A DNA stretch of 6,069 bases. Origin: Pseudomonadota bacterium (GTDB lineage: Bacteria; Pseudomonadota; Alphaproteobacteria; Rhizobiales; Devosiaceae). The stretch spans positions 1 through 6,069 of the forward strand of contig JAEYTN010000311.1 in assembly GCA_023433985.1 (NCBI GenBank). The letters run 5' to 3'. The number at the start of each line of letters is the position of its first letter. Positions within the stretch are counted from its first letter, which is position 1. Shown here piece after piece: positions 1 through 5,967 of this stretch. The notes under the pieces were generated by a model that was given only the letters and a program-made list of their open reading frames with translations, did not search any database and was not told the DNA's origin. The translations under genes and the position numbers were made by a program.

Positions 1-2
1 AG

Positions 3-1310
3 GGCACCCGCGACCAGGCGGCGCGCTGCATGGATTGCGGCATTCCGTACTGTCACAACGGCTGCCCGGTGAACAACCAGATCCCGGACTGGAACGACCT
101 CGTCTACAAGGGCGACTGGCTGAAGGCGCTGAAGAACCTTCACTCGACCAACAATTTTCCGGAATTCACCGGCCGCATCTGCCCCGCCCCCTGCGAGGCG
201 GCCTGCACGCTGAACATTCCGGACACCCCGGTGAACATCAAGACGATCGAGTGCGCCATCGTCGACAAGGGGTTCGAGGAAGGCTGGATCACCCCGCAGG
301 TCAACCCGGACAAGACCGGCAGGAAGGTTGCCGTCGTCGGTTCGGGCCCGGCCGGCATGGCTGCCGCGCAGCAGCTGGCCCGCGCCGGCCACGAGGTGCA
401 TCTGTATGAAAAGGCGCAGCAAATCGGCGGCCTGATGCGCTACGGCATTCCCAACTTCAAGCTGGACAAGACGATCATCGATCGCCGCGTCCAGCAGATG
501 GTGGGCGAGGGCGTGGTGCTGCACACCGGCGCGCATGTCGGGGTGGACATCACCGTCGATGAACTGGCCGCCCAGTACGACGCGATCGCCATGGCCGGCG
601 GCGCCGAGAAGCCGCGCGACCTGCCGATCCCGGGCCGCGAACTCGACGGCATCCACTTCGCCATGGAGTTTCTTGGCCAGCAGAACCGCCGCGTCACCGG
701 CGAGCCGCTCGACAATGTCAGCCCGATCCTCGCGAACGGCAAGCACGTGGTCGTGGTAGGCGGCGGCGACACCGGCTCGGACTGCATCGGCACGTCCAAC
801 CGCCAGGGTGCACTCTCGGTCACGCAGATAGAGATCATGCCCATGCCTCCCGAAAAGGAGAACAAGGCGCTGGTCTGGCCGAACTATCCGCTCAAGTTGC
901 GCACCTCGTCGAGCCAGGAAGAAGGCGTCGTCCGCGACTTCGCCGTGGCCTCGCTCAACTTCGAGGGCAAGGACGGCAAGGTGACGGCGCTCAACTGTGC
1001 CCGCGCCGACGAGAAGTTCCAGCCGATCCCCGGCACCGAGTTCCAGCTCAAGGCCGACCTCGTGCTGCTTGCCATGGGCTTCCTCGGCCCGGTGCAGGAG
1101 GGCATGATCCAGGACGCGGGCGTGGCGGTGGACAAGCGCTCCAACGTCATGGCCGATACGGTGAAGTACCAGACGAGCCGCGAAAAGTTCTTCTCCTGCG
1201 GCGACATGCGCCGCGGCCAGTCGCTGGTCGTCTGGGCCATCCGTGAGGGCCGCCAGTGCGCCCGCTCGATCGACGAGTGGCTGATGGGCAAGACCGACCT
1301 GCCGCGCTGA
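3..1310 (+). CDS. gltD: Glutamate synthase (NADPH) small subunit, 5'-truncated by the window edge
   Basis: GltD is the FAD-containing beta subunit of cytosolic NADPH-dependent glutamate synthase (GOGAT). It takes electrons from NADPH and passes them through Fe-S clusters to the large subunit GltB, which makes glutamate from 2-oxoglutarate and glutamine. The reading frame is open from base 3, and the residues before the first ATG (base 30) already match the family (Arg-Cys-Met-Asp-Cys-Gly). That ATG is therefore internal, and roughly 45 N-terminal codons are missing. The N-terminal cysteine groups [14 protein letters not shown] (27-68) and CPAPCEAAC (181-207) are the expected Fe-S ligands. The FAD-binding GSGPAG lies at 339-356 and the NADPH-binding GGGDTG at 759-776. 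The C-terminus carries the conserved [21 protein letters not shown] block. gltB is expected upstream but is outside the window. The stop is TGA, followed by a strong terminator. The related Fe-S flavoprotein subunits of NfnB or dihydropyrimidine dehydrogenase are less likely, because the middle PPEKEN...WP and TSSSQEEG motifs are GltD-like. Confidence 0.96.
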   Translation, partial: GTRDQAARCMDCGIPYCHNGCPVNNQIPDWNDLVYKGDWLKALKNLHSTNNFPEFTGRICPAPCEAACTLNIPDTPVNIKTIECAIVDKGFEEGWITPQVNPDKTGRKVAVVGSGPAGMAAAQQLARAGHEVHLYEKAQQIGGLMRYGIPNFKLDKTIIDRRVQQMVGEGVVLHTGAHVGVDITVDELAAQYDAIAMAGGAEKPRDLPIPGRELDGIHFAMEFLGQQNRRVTGEPLDNVSPILANGKHVVVVGGGDTGSDCIGTSNRQGALSVTQIEIMPMPPEKENKALVWPNYPLKLRTSSSQEEGVVRDFAVASLNFEGKDGKVTALNCARADEKFQPIPGTEFQLKADLVLLAMGFLGPVQEGMIQDAGVAVDKRSNVMADTVKYQTSREKFFSCGDMRRGQSLVVWAIREGRQCARSIDEWLMGKTDLPR

Positions 1311-1332
1311 GGCAAATCGCATTCTGCATGAA

Positions 1333-1357
1333 GGGGCGCCCACCGGCGCCCCTTTTT
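1333..1357 (+). terminator. Intrinsic terminator of gltD
   Basis: A perfect 8-bp G/C stem (GGGGCGCC, 1333-1340, with GGCGCCCC, 1345-1352) closes a 4-nt CACC loop and is followed directly by five T residues (1353-1357). It begins 22 bases after the gltD stop. The U-tract is on the plus strand only, so it should stop gltD transcription but not the leftward regulator transcript coming from the other side. Confidence 0.9.
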
Positions 1358-1400
1358 GCTTTGGTGAGTTCGCGGGAAAAAGGCCGCGCCCGTTGCCGCC

Positions 1401-1526
1401 TCCTCCACCGCCTGCGGCGATCCCCCTCCCCCGCTTCGCAGCGGAGGATCCAGGTGGAAGCACCGACGTCGACAGGGTCCTCCACCGCGTTGGCGGGGGA
1501 GGGGGGACCAGCGAAGCCGGTGGAAA
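1401..1526. repeat. Two-unit REP/BIME-like palindromic intergenic repeat
   Basis: Two related units sit in the spacer between convergent genes. Each starts with the same 11 bases, TCCTCCACCGC (1401-1411 and 1478-1488), and each ends in GGTGGAA (1453-1459 and 1519-1525), so each can fold on itself. In unit 1 the centre is CCGC-TTCGCA-GCGG (1431-1444), nested inside GATCC/GGATC. The two units also pair with each other: 1404-1434 is an imperfect inverted repeat of 1493-1524, with about 26 of 31 positions matching, including the long CCCCCTCCCCCGC / GCGGGGGAGGGGG tracts. No open frame here looks coding. Structured C/G-rich repeats of this sort occur in many copies between genes in alphaproteobacteria, and that this is one of them is inferred from its form. 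It may also act as a transcript end or stabiliser for the leftward regulator gene, which has no U-tract terminator. Confidence 0.7.
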
Positions 1527-1560
1527 GGGCGGTCAGGTGCACCCCGGCGAGAACTGCCCC

Positions 1561-2580
1561 TTATGCAGCCGCCCTGGCATATCTCCGCCGGTACGCCGAC
1601 GGCGTCTCGCCCACCAGCTTGCGGAAGAGGTGCCGGAAGGCTGACGGCTCCGAGTACCCCACCTGCGCGCCGATCTCGTCGAGGCCGCTATCGCTGGTCT
1701 CGAGCAGCTGCTTGGCTTCCTCGATCCTGAGGGTCTGGATGTACTCGATCGGCGACTGGCCGGTGGCCTTCTTGAAGCGACGGAGGAAGCTGCGCTCCGT
1801 CAGGCCCGCCTCGCCCGCCATCACGGCCACCGGATTGGGGCCGGCATAGTTGTCGGCGGCCCACATCTGCGCCACCGCAACCAGCGGATCGTCGTGCTTG
1901 CGCCCCACCGTCAGCGCCGCGAAGGGCAACTGGCCTTCGAGGTGCCAGTCGAGCAGGAAGCACTTGGCAAGCCGCCGCGCCTCCTCGGTGCCGGCGAAGC
2001 GGCCGACGAGATAAAGCAGCAGGTCGTGCCAGGACGAGAAGCCGCCCGTGGTGATGAGGCGATGCCCCTCCCCCGCCGGCACCAGCACGCGCTCCTTGCG
2101 TATCCGCACCTCGGGGTGATGCCGCTTGATCGCGTCGCAATATCCCCAGTGCGAGGTCGCCTCCTCCCCGTCGAGCAAGCCCGAGGCGGCGAGCAGCATG
2201 GAGCCCGAGCAGAGTGAGGCGATCATGGCCCCGCGACCGTGAACGTCGCGCAGCCACTCGCCCACCGGCCCGAACGAGTTCGGCACCGGCTGATGCGGAT
2301 CGAGCATCAGCTCGGGGATGATGACGAGATCGGGCTCGGGGTAGTCGGCGAATGAGCCATGCGGCTCGATCCTGAGGCCATGGTAGTCGCGATAGGACTC
2401 GCCGTCGAAGGTGACGAGCCGTGGCAGAAAGCGAGCCGCCCGCGGCTCCTCGCCATGCAGCATCTCCCACAGCATGCCCACCGAGGCGAGCAGGTCCATG
2501 ACGATGAAAATGCCCGCGGAGCCGCTCTCAGGCGTGGCGACAACCGTCGTCAGCAGCGGCTTGGTTGTGTCGAAGGGCAT
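1561..2580 (-). CDS. GlxA-family transcriptional regulator (DJ-1/PfpI domain plus AraC helix-turn-helix)
   Basis: This is a 339-residue cytosolic regulator with the usual two-part GlxA architecture and length. Residues about 10-200 form a DJ-1/PfpI (class I glutamine amidotransferase-like) domain. It includes the nucleophile-elbow region ASLCSGSMLLAASGLLDG with Cys124, followed by the ATSHW motif (141-145) typical of this family. In such regulators the domain is thought to sense a ligand rather than catalyse. Residues about 233-335 are an AraC/XylS DNA-binding domain with two helix-turn-helix units. The first spans about 250-292 (AGLTERSFLRRFKKATGQSP). The second spans about 298-332 (IGAQVGYSEPSAFRHLFRK and the closing GETPSAYRRRY). 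The ATG at 2580 is chosen because the PfpI beta-strand begins right after it; the next Met (residue 28) would cut into the domain. The ribosome site before it is weak. It is divergent from the exported AhpD-like gene, so it probably regulates that gene and perhaps itself. The inducer cannot be told from the sequence. Confidence 0.92.
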   Translation of the reverse strand: MPFDTTKPLLTTVVATPESGSAGIFIVMDLLASVGMLWEMLHGEEPRAARFLPRLVTFDGESYRDYHGLRIEPHGSFADYPEPDLVIIPELMLDPHQPVPNSFGPVGEWLRDVHGRGAMIASLCSGSMLLAASGLLDGEEATSHWGYCDAIKRHHPEVRIRKERVLVPAGEGHRLITTGGFSSWHDLLLYLVGRFAGTEEARRLAKCFLLDWHLEGQLPFAALTVGRKHDDPLVAVAQMWAADNYAGPNPVAVMAGEAGLTERSFLRRFKKATGQSPIEYIQTLRIEEAKQLLETSDSGLDEIGAQVGYSEPSAFRHLFRKLVGETPSAYRRRYARAAA

Positions 2581-2627
2581 GCAATGGCGTCCGATTTGAA
2601 CCGTTTTCGTCGGAAACCAGCCTATCA

Positions 2628-2637
2628 GCTCCGGAGC
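2628..2637. promoter_or_regulatory. Candidate operator palindrome
   Basis: GCTCCGGAGC is a perfect 10-bp palindrome inside the divergent spacer, 61 bases before the AhpD-like start and 48 bases from the regulator start. It could be a protein-binding site. However, AraC-type proteins usually bind direct repeats, so it may belong to another factor or be chance in GC-rich DNA. Confidence 0.25.
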
Positions 2638-2686
2638 GAGGCGGCTAGATCACGGGCCATCGGCAGCGCCTGCTGCCACAACCCGA

Positions 2687-2691
2687 AAGGA
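2687..2691 (+). promoter_or_regulatory. Shine-Dalgarno site that fixes the start of the AhpD-like gene
   Basis: AAGGA lies 6 bases before the ATG at 2698. The open frame runs further upstream, to an ATG at 2359 inside the opposite-strand regulator, but this ribosome site and the signal peptide that starts at 2698 show the real start. Confidence 0.8.
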
Positions 2692-2697
2692 ACGACC

Positions 2698-3135
2698 ATG
2701 ATCAAGACCCGTCTGCTGCTCGCGCTCATCGCGGCAGTCACCGTCGGCACCGGGACCGGCTTTGCCGCCGAGTCTTCCGCCGAGGCCACCTACAAGGAAC
2801 TCGAGACCGTCTTCGGCAAGGTGCCGACCCACATGAAGGCTTACCCGCCCACCGCCATTGCCGGTGCGTGGGAGATGACCAAGGGCCTGCTGCAGGTCGA
2901 GGGCAACTCGCTCGAGCCCAAGGTGAAGTCGCTGATCGCGCTCGGCGTCGCCGCGCAGATCCCGTGCCAGTACTGCATCTGGTACGAGACGAAATCGGCC
3001 AAGGCGGCCGGCGCGACCGACGCGGAAGCGTCGGAAGCCGTGGCCCAGGCGGCCTATGTCCGCCACTGGAGCACCGTGCTCAACGGCCTGCAGATCCCGT
3101 TCGAAACCTTCAAAGCCGAGTTCGGCGGCGACTGA
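2698..3135 (+). CDS. Exported carboxymuconolactone decarboxylase/AhpD-like protein
   Basis: This is a 145-residue protein with an N-terminal signal peptide: Lys3/Arg5, a hydrophobic stretch at 6-19, and a likely cleavage site after GFA or GFAA at about residues 23-24. The mature protein should be periplasmic. Residues about 30-140 form one helical CMD/AhpD-like domain. The redox-type motif is IPCQYCIWYETKSAKAAGAT with Cys90 and Cys93, and the end of the domain carries VRHWSTVLNGLQ. In AhpD-type peroxidase/disulfide proteins a Glu 12 residues before the first Cys and a His 4 after the second Cys help catalysis; here these positions are Ser78 and Glu97. The CxxC could still support thiol-disulfide chemistry, but classic AhpD activity is doubtful, and decarboxylase activity is not implied by the family name. 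It probably heads a two-gene unit with the small membrane protein 51 bases downstream. It is divergent from a GlxA-type regulator, which is its likely controller. Confidence 0.88.
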   Translation: MIKTRLLLALIAAVTVGTGTGFAAESSAEATYKELETVFGKVPTHMKAYPPTAIAGAWEMTKGLLQVEGNSLEPKVKSLIALGVAAQIPCQYCIWYETKSAKAAGATDAEASEAVAQAAYVRHWSTVLNGLQIPFETFKAEFGGD

Positions 3136-3140
3136 CAATC

Positions 3141-3174
3141 GGCCGGCGCGCTCGGGCAACCGGGTGCGCCGGTC
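3141..3174 (+). other. Intercistronic hairpin without a U-tract
   Basis: GGCCGGCGC (3141-3149) pairs with GCGCCGGTC (3166-3174) over 9 bp with one G-U pair, leaving a 16-nt loop. It starts 5 bases after the AhpD-like stop and ends just before the next gene's ribosome site. Without a T-run it is unlikely to be a terminator. It could stabilise the upstream message or tune translation of the downstream gene. Confidence 0.4.
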
Positions 3175-3186
3175 AGCGAGGCCAAG

Positions 3187-3435
3187 ATGGACTTTCTGAT
3201 CAACGCGGCCAACGTCATCTATGTCGTGGCCTATTTCACCACCGACATGCTGCGGCTGCGCGTGCTGACGCTGTTCGCCGCCTGTTGCCTTGCGGTCTAT
3301 TTCGCGACGCAGCCCGAACCGCTCTGGAACGTGGTGGCATGGAACTGCTTCTTCATCGCGCTGAACCTGTGGCAGCTGGTGCGTCTCCTGCTGCGACAGC
3401 CCGAGCCGGAGGCAGACGCCCTTGCCTCGCGTTAG
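3187..3435 (+). CDS. Small Popeye-like integral membrane protein
   Basis: This is an 82-residue, strongly hydrophobic protein with three likely membrane segments: about residues 4-18, 25-41 (LTLFAACCLAVYF) and 46-69 (NVVAWNCFFIALNLWQLVRLL). It ends in a charged tail (RQPEPEADALASR). The pattern of NAANVIYVVAY, then DMLRLRVLT, then PEPLWNVVAWN...NLWQL resembles the membrane region found ahead of cyclic-nucleotide-binding domains in bacterial Popeye-like proteins. That match is from memory of the family and is moderate. No nucleotide-binding domain follows; the gene simply stops. A good ribosome site, GAGG (3178-3181), lies 5 bases before the ATG. It is likely co-transcribed with the exported AhpD-like gene upstream, which hints at a shared envelope role. 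The function is unknown. Confidence 0.75.
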   Translation: MDFLINAANVIYVVAYFTTDMLRLRVLTLFAACCLAVYFATQPEPLWNVVAWNCFFIALNLWQLVRLLLRQPEPEADALASR

Positions 3436-4694
3436 TTCGTTGCAGCAGCCTCGGCCGTTTCGGTCGTAGGCACGACGCCTACCCCGAACGCGTCGGCGCG
3501 GCCCACCGGCGCCTGGATCAGCTGCGCGGGGTCGAACCCAACCGGGTCGAGGTCCTCGGGTCTTGCGGCGATACTGGTCGCGGTCACGAGGTCAGCCGCC
3601 CGCTTGGGCGAATGAGTGAGCGAGATCACCGCGCCCGCGACCTCCAGCAGCTTCATCTGCCCCAGCCCCTGGTAGGGCGGCCGCACCATCAGCTGCGCAT
3701 CGGTGCCGAGCAGCGGATCGGCCACCGCCACGCCCACCGTACCGCCGCCGCGATAGTAGTTGCGCAGCGACTGGCTCAGGTAGAAGGCCAGTTTGTCGGC
3801 GCCCGCAGTCGAGAAGTGGATGCCGTCATCCTTGCGCATGCGGACATTGTTGCCGTTGAGGTCCGGCCCGTTGCGTGTGTACTTGCCCTCCTCGGTGGCG
3901 AACTTCTCGAAGATGTCGAGGAACTCCGCCCCGCCGCCGAAGGCCGCGAGCCGGTCGATCTCGTTCACCTGGATCATGGTCTGCCCGAACTTCGGCGCCT
4001 CCATCGGCGGCAGCCCGATCCAGATCGTCGGCTTGTTGGCGGCACGCAGCTGCTGCACGATCGACGAGACGCGGGCCGAATACTCGGTCATCCACTCTGG
4101 CGACAGCGACGGATAACTCTGCCCGTTGAGGCTCATCTTCTGCCGGTCGTTGATGCCGACGATGAACACGGCGATATCGAAGCTGTTCTCGGTGATCTTC
4201 TCGCCGATCTTCTTGGGCCAGTCGAAATAGTCGACCCGCACCATGCCGGAATCGCCCACGGCCTGGTCGATGATCACGATGTTGGGGTCTTCGGCATAGA
4301 AGCGATCGAGCGCCTTGGCGACGTCCGTTGCCATCGAGTCGCCGAACACCGCGAGCCGCGTGGCGCCCTGCGCCTTCTCGATCTTCGGCTTGGCCGGCGG
4401 CAGGTCAGCGGCTTTCTTGGGCTGCTTCTTCTTCACCACCGGCTGATCCACGACAGGCGCCTTGGGCTGCCGCTCCTCTTCGTCGCCGAACAGGAGATCC
4501 ATCAGCGTCTTGCGCTTCTTGCGCGGCTGACCTTCGGACTGGGCCACGAGAACGCGCCCGTCGTTGGCCTGCGCGATGGTCGGCGCAGCGGAGACGGCTT
4601 CGCGGGCGAAGGTCGGCAGCATGTCGGTGGCGACCAGCGCCAGCACGACAAGCCCCATGATCCACAATGCGAACCGGTTCGGCTTTTTCTGCAT
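3432..4694 (-). CDS. Membrane-anchored SGNH/GDSL hydrolase, DUF459 family
   Basis: This is a 420-residue protein. Residues 1-8 are basic (MQKKPNRF) and are followed by a membrane segment at about 9-25, which acts as a signal anchor. A Lys/Pro/Gln-rich, low-complexity linker spans about 45-111. The SGNH hydrolase domain covers about 112-312. Block I is RLAVFGDSMATD with nucleophile Ser120, block III is FIVGINDRQ with Gly180 and Asn182, and block V is DGIHFS with Asp290 and His293. The hydrolase set is thus complete and the enzyme is probably active in the periplasm as an esterase or deacylase; DUF459 members are associated with the envelope but their substrates are mostly unknown. About 100 further residues have no motif I recognise. 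The frame is open upstream to 4868, but that would overlap the transglycosylase gene and add an Arg/Ser-rich stretch before the anchor, so the ATG at 4694 (weak AGG site just before it) is preferred. It lies 52 bases after the transglycosylase gene and is probably in the same operon. Confidence 0.88.
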   Translation of the reverse strand: MQKKPNRFALWIMGLVVLALVATDMLPTFAREAVSAAPTIAQANDGRVLVAQSEGQPRKKRKTLMDLLFGDEEERQPKAPVVDQPVVKKKQPKKAADLPPAKPKIEKAQGATRLAVFGDSMATDVAKALDRFYAEDPNIVIIDQAVGDSGMVRVDYFDWPKKIGEKITENSFDIAVFIVGINDRQKMSLNGQSYPSLSPEWMTEYSARVSSIVQQLRAANKPTIWIGLPPMEAPKFGQTMIQVNEIDRLAAFGGGAEFLDIFEKFATEEGKYTRNGPDLNGNNVRMRKDDGIHFSTAGADKLAFYLSQSLRNYYRGGGTVGVAVADPLLGTDAQLMVRPPYQGLGQMKLLEVAGAVISLTHSPKRAADLVTATSIAARPEDLDPVGFDPAQLIQAPVGRADAFGVGVVPTTETAEAAATN

Positions 4695-4746
4695 GCGCCT
4701 ATCTAGCGCGCGCGACAGGGTGTTTTGAAGGCGGCTCGCGCAGAAT

Positions 4747-5958
4747 CTATCGCGTTGCCGCCGCAAGCTCCTCATAGGACTCGAGCGTGATGAAGCCGTC
4801 GGCCACTTCGCCCTTGCTCGCCTGGAACTTCGCATAGGCCGCCTGGCTGATGGGCCCGATGCGGCCATCGACCAGGCCCTCGTAGAGCCCGAGCTTGATC
4901 AGCGCCTCCTGAATGGCCCTGCGCTGCTCCAGATTGGGGAACTTCGTGTCTCGCGGCCAAGGCCTAACGAACTCGCCGCGGCCCTTCAGCCGATCCTGCA
5001 GATGCGAGATCGCCATCGCGTAGCTATCGGAGTTGTTGTACCCCTTGAGGATGAGATAGTTGTTCGTCATCAGGAACTTGGGGCCTTTCGCCCCTGTCGG
5101 GGCGTAGAGGAACACCGGGATCGACGGGTCGCTGAAGGCAGCGCCGCCGACCCTGTTTACGCCCAGGTCGGTGAAGAACGAGATCGGCCGCATCTGGTCG
5201 CGCGTGGCCAGCAGATAGTCGAACCCCTCCGGCACATCGACCTCGTAGCCCCAGTCGAGGCCGGGCGTATAGCCGAGCCCGATCAGGAACTTGGCGCTCG
5301 TGGCCAGCGCGTCGGCGAGGGAGTTGTGGAGATCGACCGCGCCGTCGCCATCGCCGTCCGTGCCATACTCGATGACATTGCTCGCGTTGACCTGCAGGTG
5401 GCCGATGGCACCGGCCCAGCTGCCGACCAGCCCGGTCGCATCGAGCGGCCCGCGCTGGACCAGCAGCAATGCCGCGATCAGATCCTTCGTGTCGCCTTCG
5501 AGCCGCACGCGACGCTGGTGCACCAACGTCGCCAGCGACGGGACGATCGGGCGGATATATTGGGTATCCCCCAACACCCGGCCGTAATTGGTCTCGATGC
5601 CCCAGATCGAAGCGAGGAGGTAGGGATCGACGCCGTACTTCTCGCCGATCTCGGTCAGCAGCGCCTTGTTCTGGTCGACGGCTTCCTCGCCCTTGCCGAG
5701 GCGCCACTCGGTGACCCGCTTGTCGATATAGTCCCACAGCGGCGTGGTGAACTCGGGCTGCGACGTCACCAGCTCCGGCACGTTCGGGTCGGGCGCCAGC
5801 CCGTACATCGCCTTGGCATAGGTTTCGTGGGTGATCCCGGCGGCCAGCGCCGTCGCTTCGAAGTTCTTGATGAAGGACTCGAAGCTCTCGACCGGCTGTG
5901 CGAGCGCCGGCGAAGCAAAGCCGAGGAACGCGACGAAAAGAGCGAGCTTACGTTGCAT
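4747..5958 (-). CDS. MltB-family lytic murein transglycosylase with C-terminal peptidoglycan-binding domain
   Basis: This is a 403-residue exported enzyme that should cleave the MurNAc-GlcNAc bond of peptidoglycan to give 1,6-anhydro ends. A signal peptide covers residues 1-20 (cleavage after ASPALA). The catalytic domain spans about 24-325. The catalytic glutamate is Glu122 in IWGIETNYG. GSWAGAIGHLQ (179-189) leads to an EF-hand-like DGDGDGAVDL loop (201-210), which resembles the calcium site of Slt35/MltB. KGYNNSDSYAMAISHL (305-320) is the usual late motif. Residues about 343-398 are a PG_binding_1 domain with the typical VDGRIGP and FQASKG elements. The segment usually read as QFMPSS in MltB relatives is QVNASN here, a notable change near the substrate groove. 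It has no lipobox, so it should be soluble in the periplasm. The ATG lies 9 bases after the galE stop, with AGG in the end of galE as a weak ribosome site, which points to one operon. Confidence 0.93.
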   Translation of the reverse strand: MQRKLALFVAFLGFASPALAQPVESFESFIKNFEATALAAGITHETYAKAMYGLAPDPNVPELVTSQPEFTTPLWDYIDKRVTEWRLGKGEEAVDQNKALLTEIGEKYGVDPYLLASIWGIETNYGRVLGDTQYIRPIVPSLATLVHQRRVRLEGDTKDLIAALLLVQRGPLDATGLVGSWAGAIGHLQVNASNVIEYGTDGDGDGAVDLHNSLADALATSAKFLIGLGYTPGLDWGYEVDVPEGFDYLLATRDQMRPISFFTDLGVNRVGGAAFSDPSIPVFLYAPTGAKGPKFLMTNNYLILKGYNNSDSYAMAISHLQDRLKGRGEFVRPWPRDTKFPNLEQRRAIQEALIKLGLYEGLVDGRIGPISQAAYAKFQASKGEVADGFITLESYEELAAATR

Positions 5959-5967
5959 AACGAATCG

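Larger units (their letters stand above)
2581..2697. promoter_or_regulatory. Divergent regulatory spacer between the GlxA-type regulator and the AhpD-like gene
   Basis: This 117-bp spacer must hold the promoters for both directions. It carries several small symmetries: TCCGA (2590-2594) with TCGGA (2610-2614), GTTTTC-GTC-GGAAAC (2603-2617), the perfect palindrome GCTCCGGAGC (2628-2637), and GGCAGC-GCCT-GCTGCC (2662-2677). A TTGAAC (2596-2601) could be a plus-strand -35 box with a poor -10 (CCTATC, 2621-2626), but the 19-bp spacing is long, so the promoter call is weak. That the region is regulatory is inferred mainly from the gene orientation. Confidence 0.55.

Noticed and set aside
30..32. 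ATG at 30 as the start of gltD
   Set aside because: The codons before it already encode conserved GltD residues, including an Fe-S cysteine, so the gene begins outside the window.
1256..1849. Plus-strand open frame across the gltD end, the terminator and the repeat
   Set aside because: It reads through the terminator hairpin and the palindromic repeat and then runs antisense to the regulator. Its composition is Arg/Pro/Ser-rich with no motif.
2359..2697. Upstream extension of the AhpD-like frame
   Set aside because: It lies antisense to the regulator's coding region. The ribosome site at 2687-2691 and the signal peptide at 2698 define the true start.
2868..4706. Long plus-strand open frame of 612 codons
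   Set aside because: It runs over the AhpD-like and small membrane genes in another frame and antisense to the SGNH hydrolase. Its translation is Arg/Gly/His-rich with no domain, which is typical of a shadow frame in GC-rich DNA.
4695..4868. N-terminal extension of the DUF459 protein to the ATG at 4868
   Set aside because: It would overlap about 120 bases of the transglycosylase gene and put an Arg/Ser-rich stretch ahead of an otherwise normal signal anchor. The ATG at 4694 is the better start.
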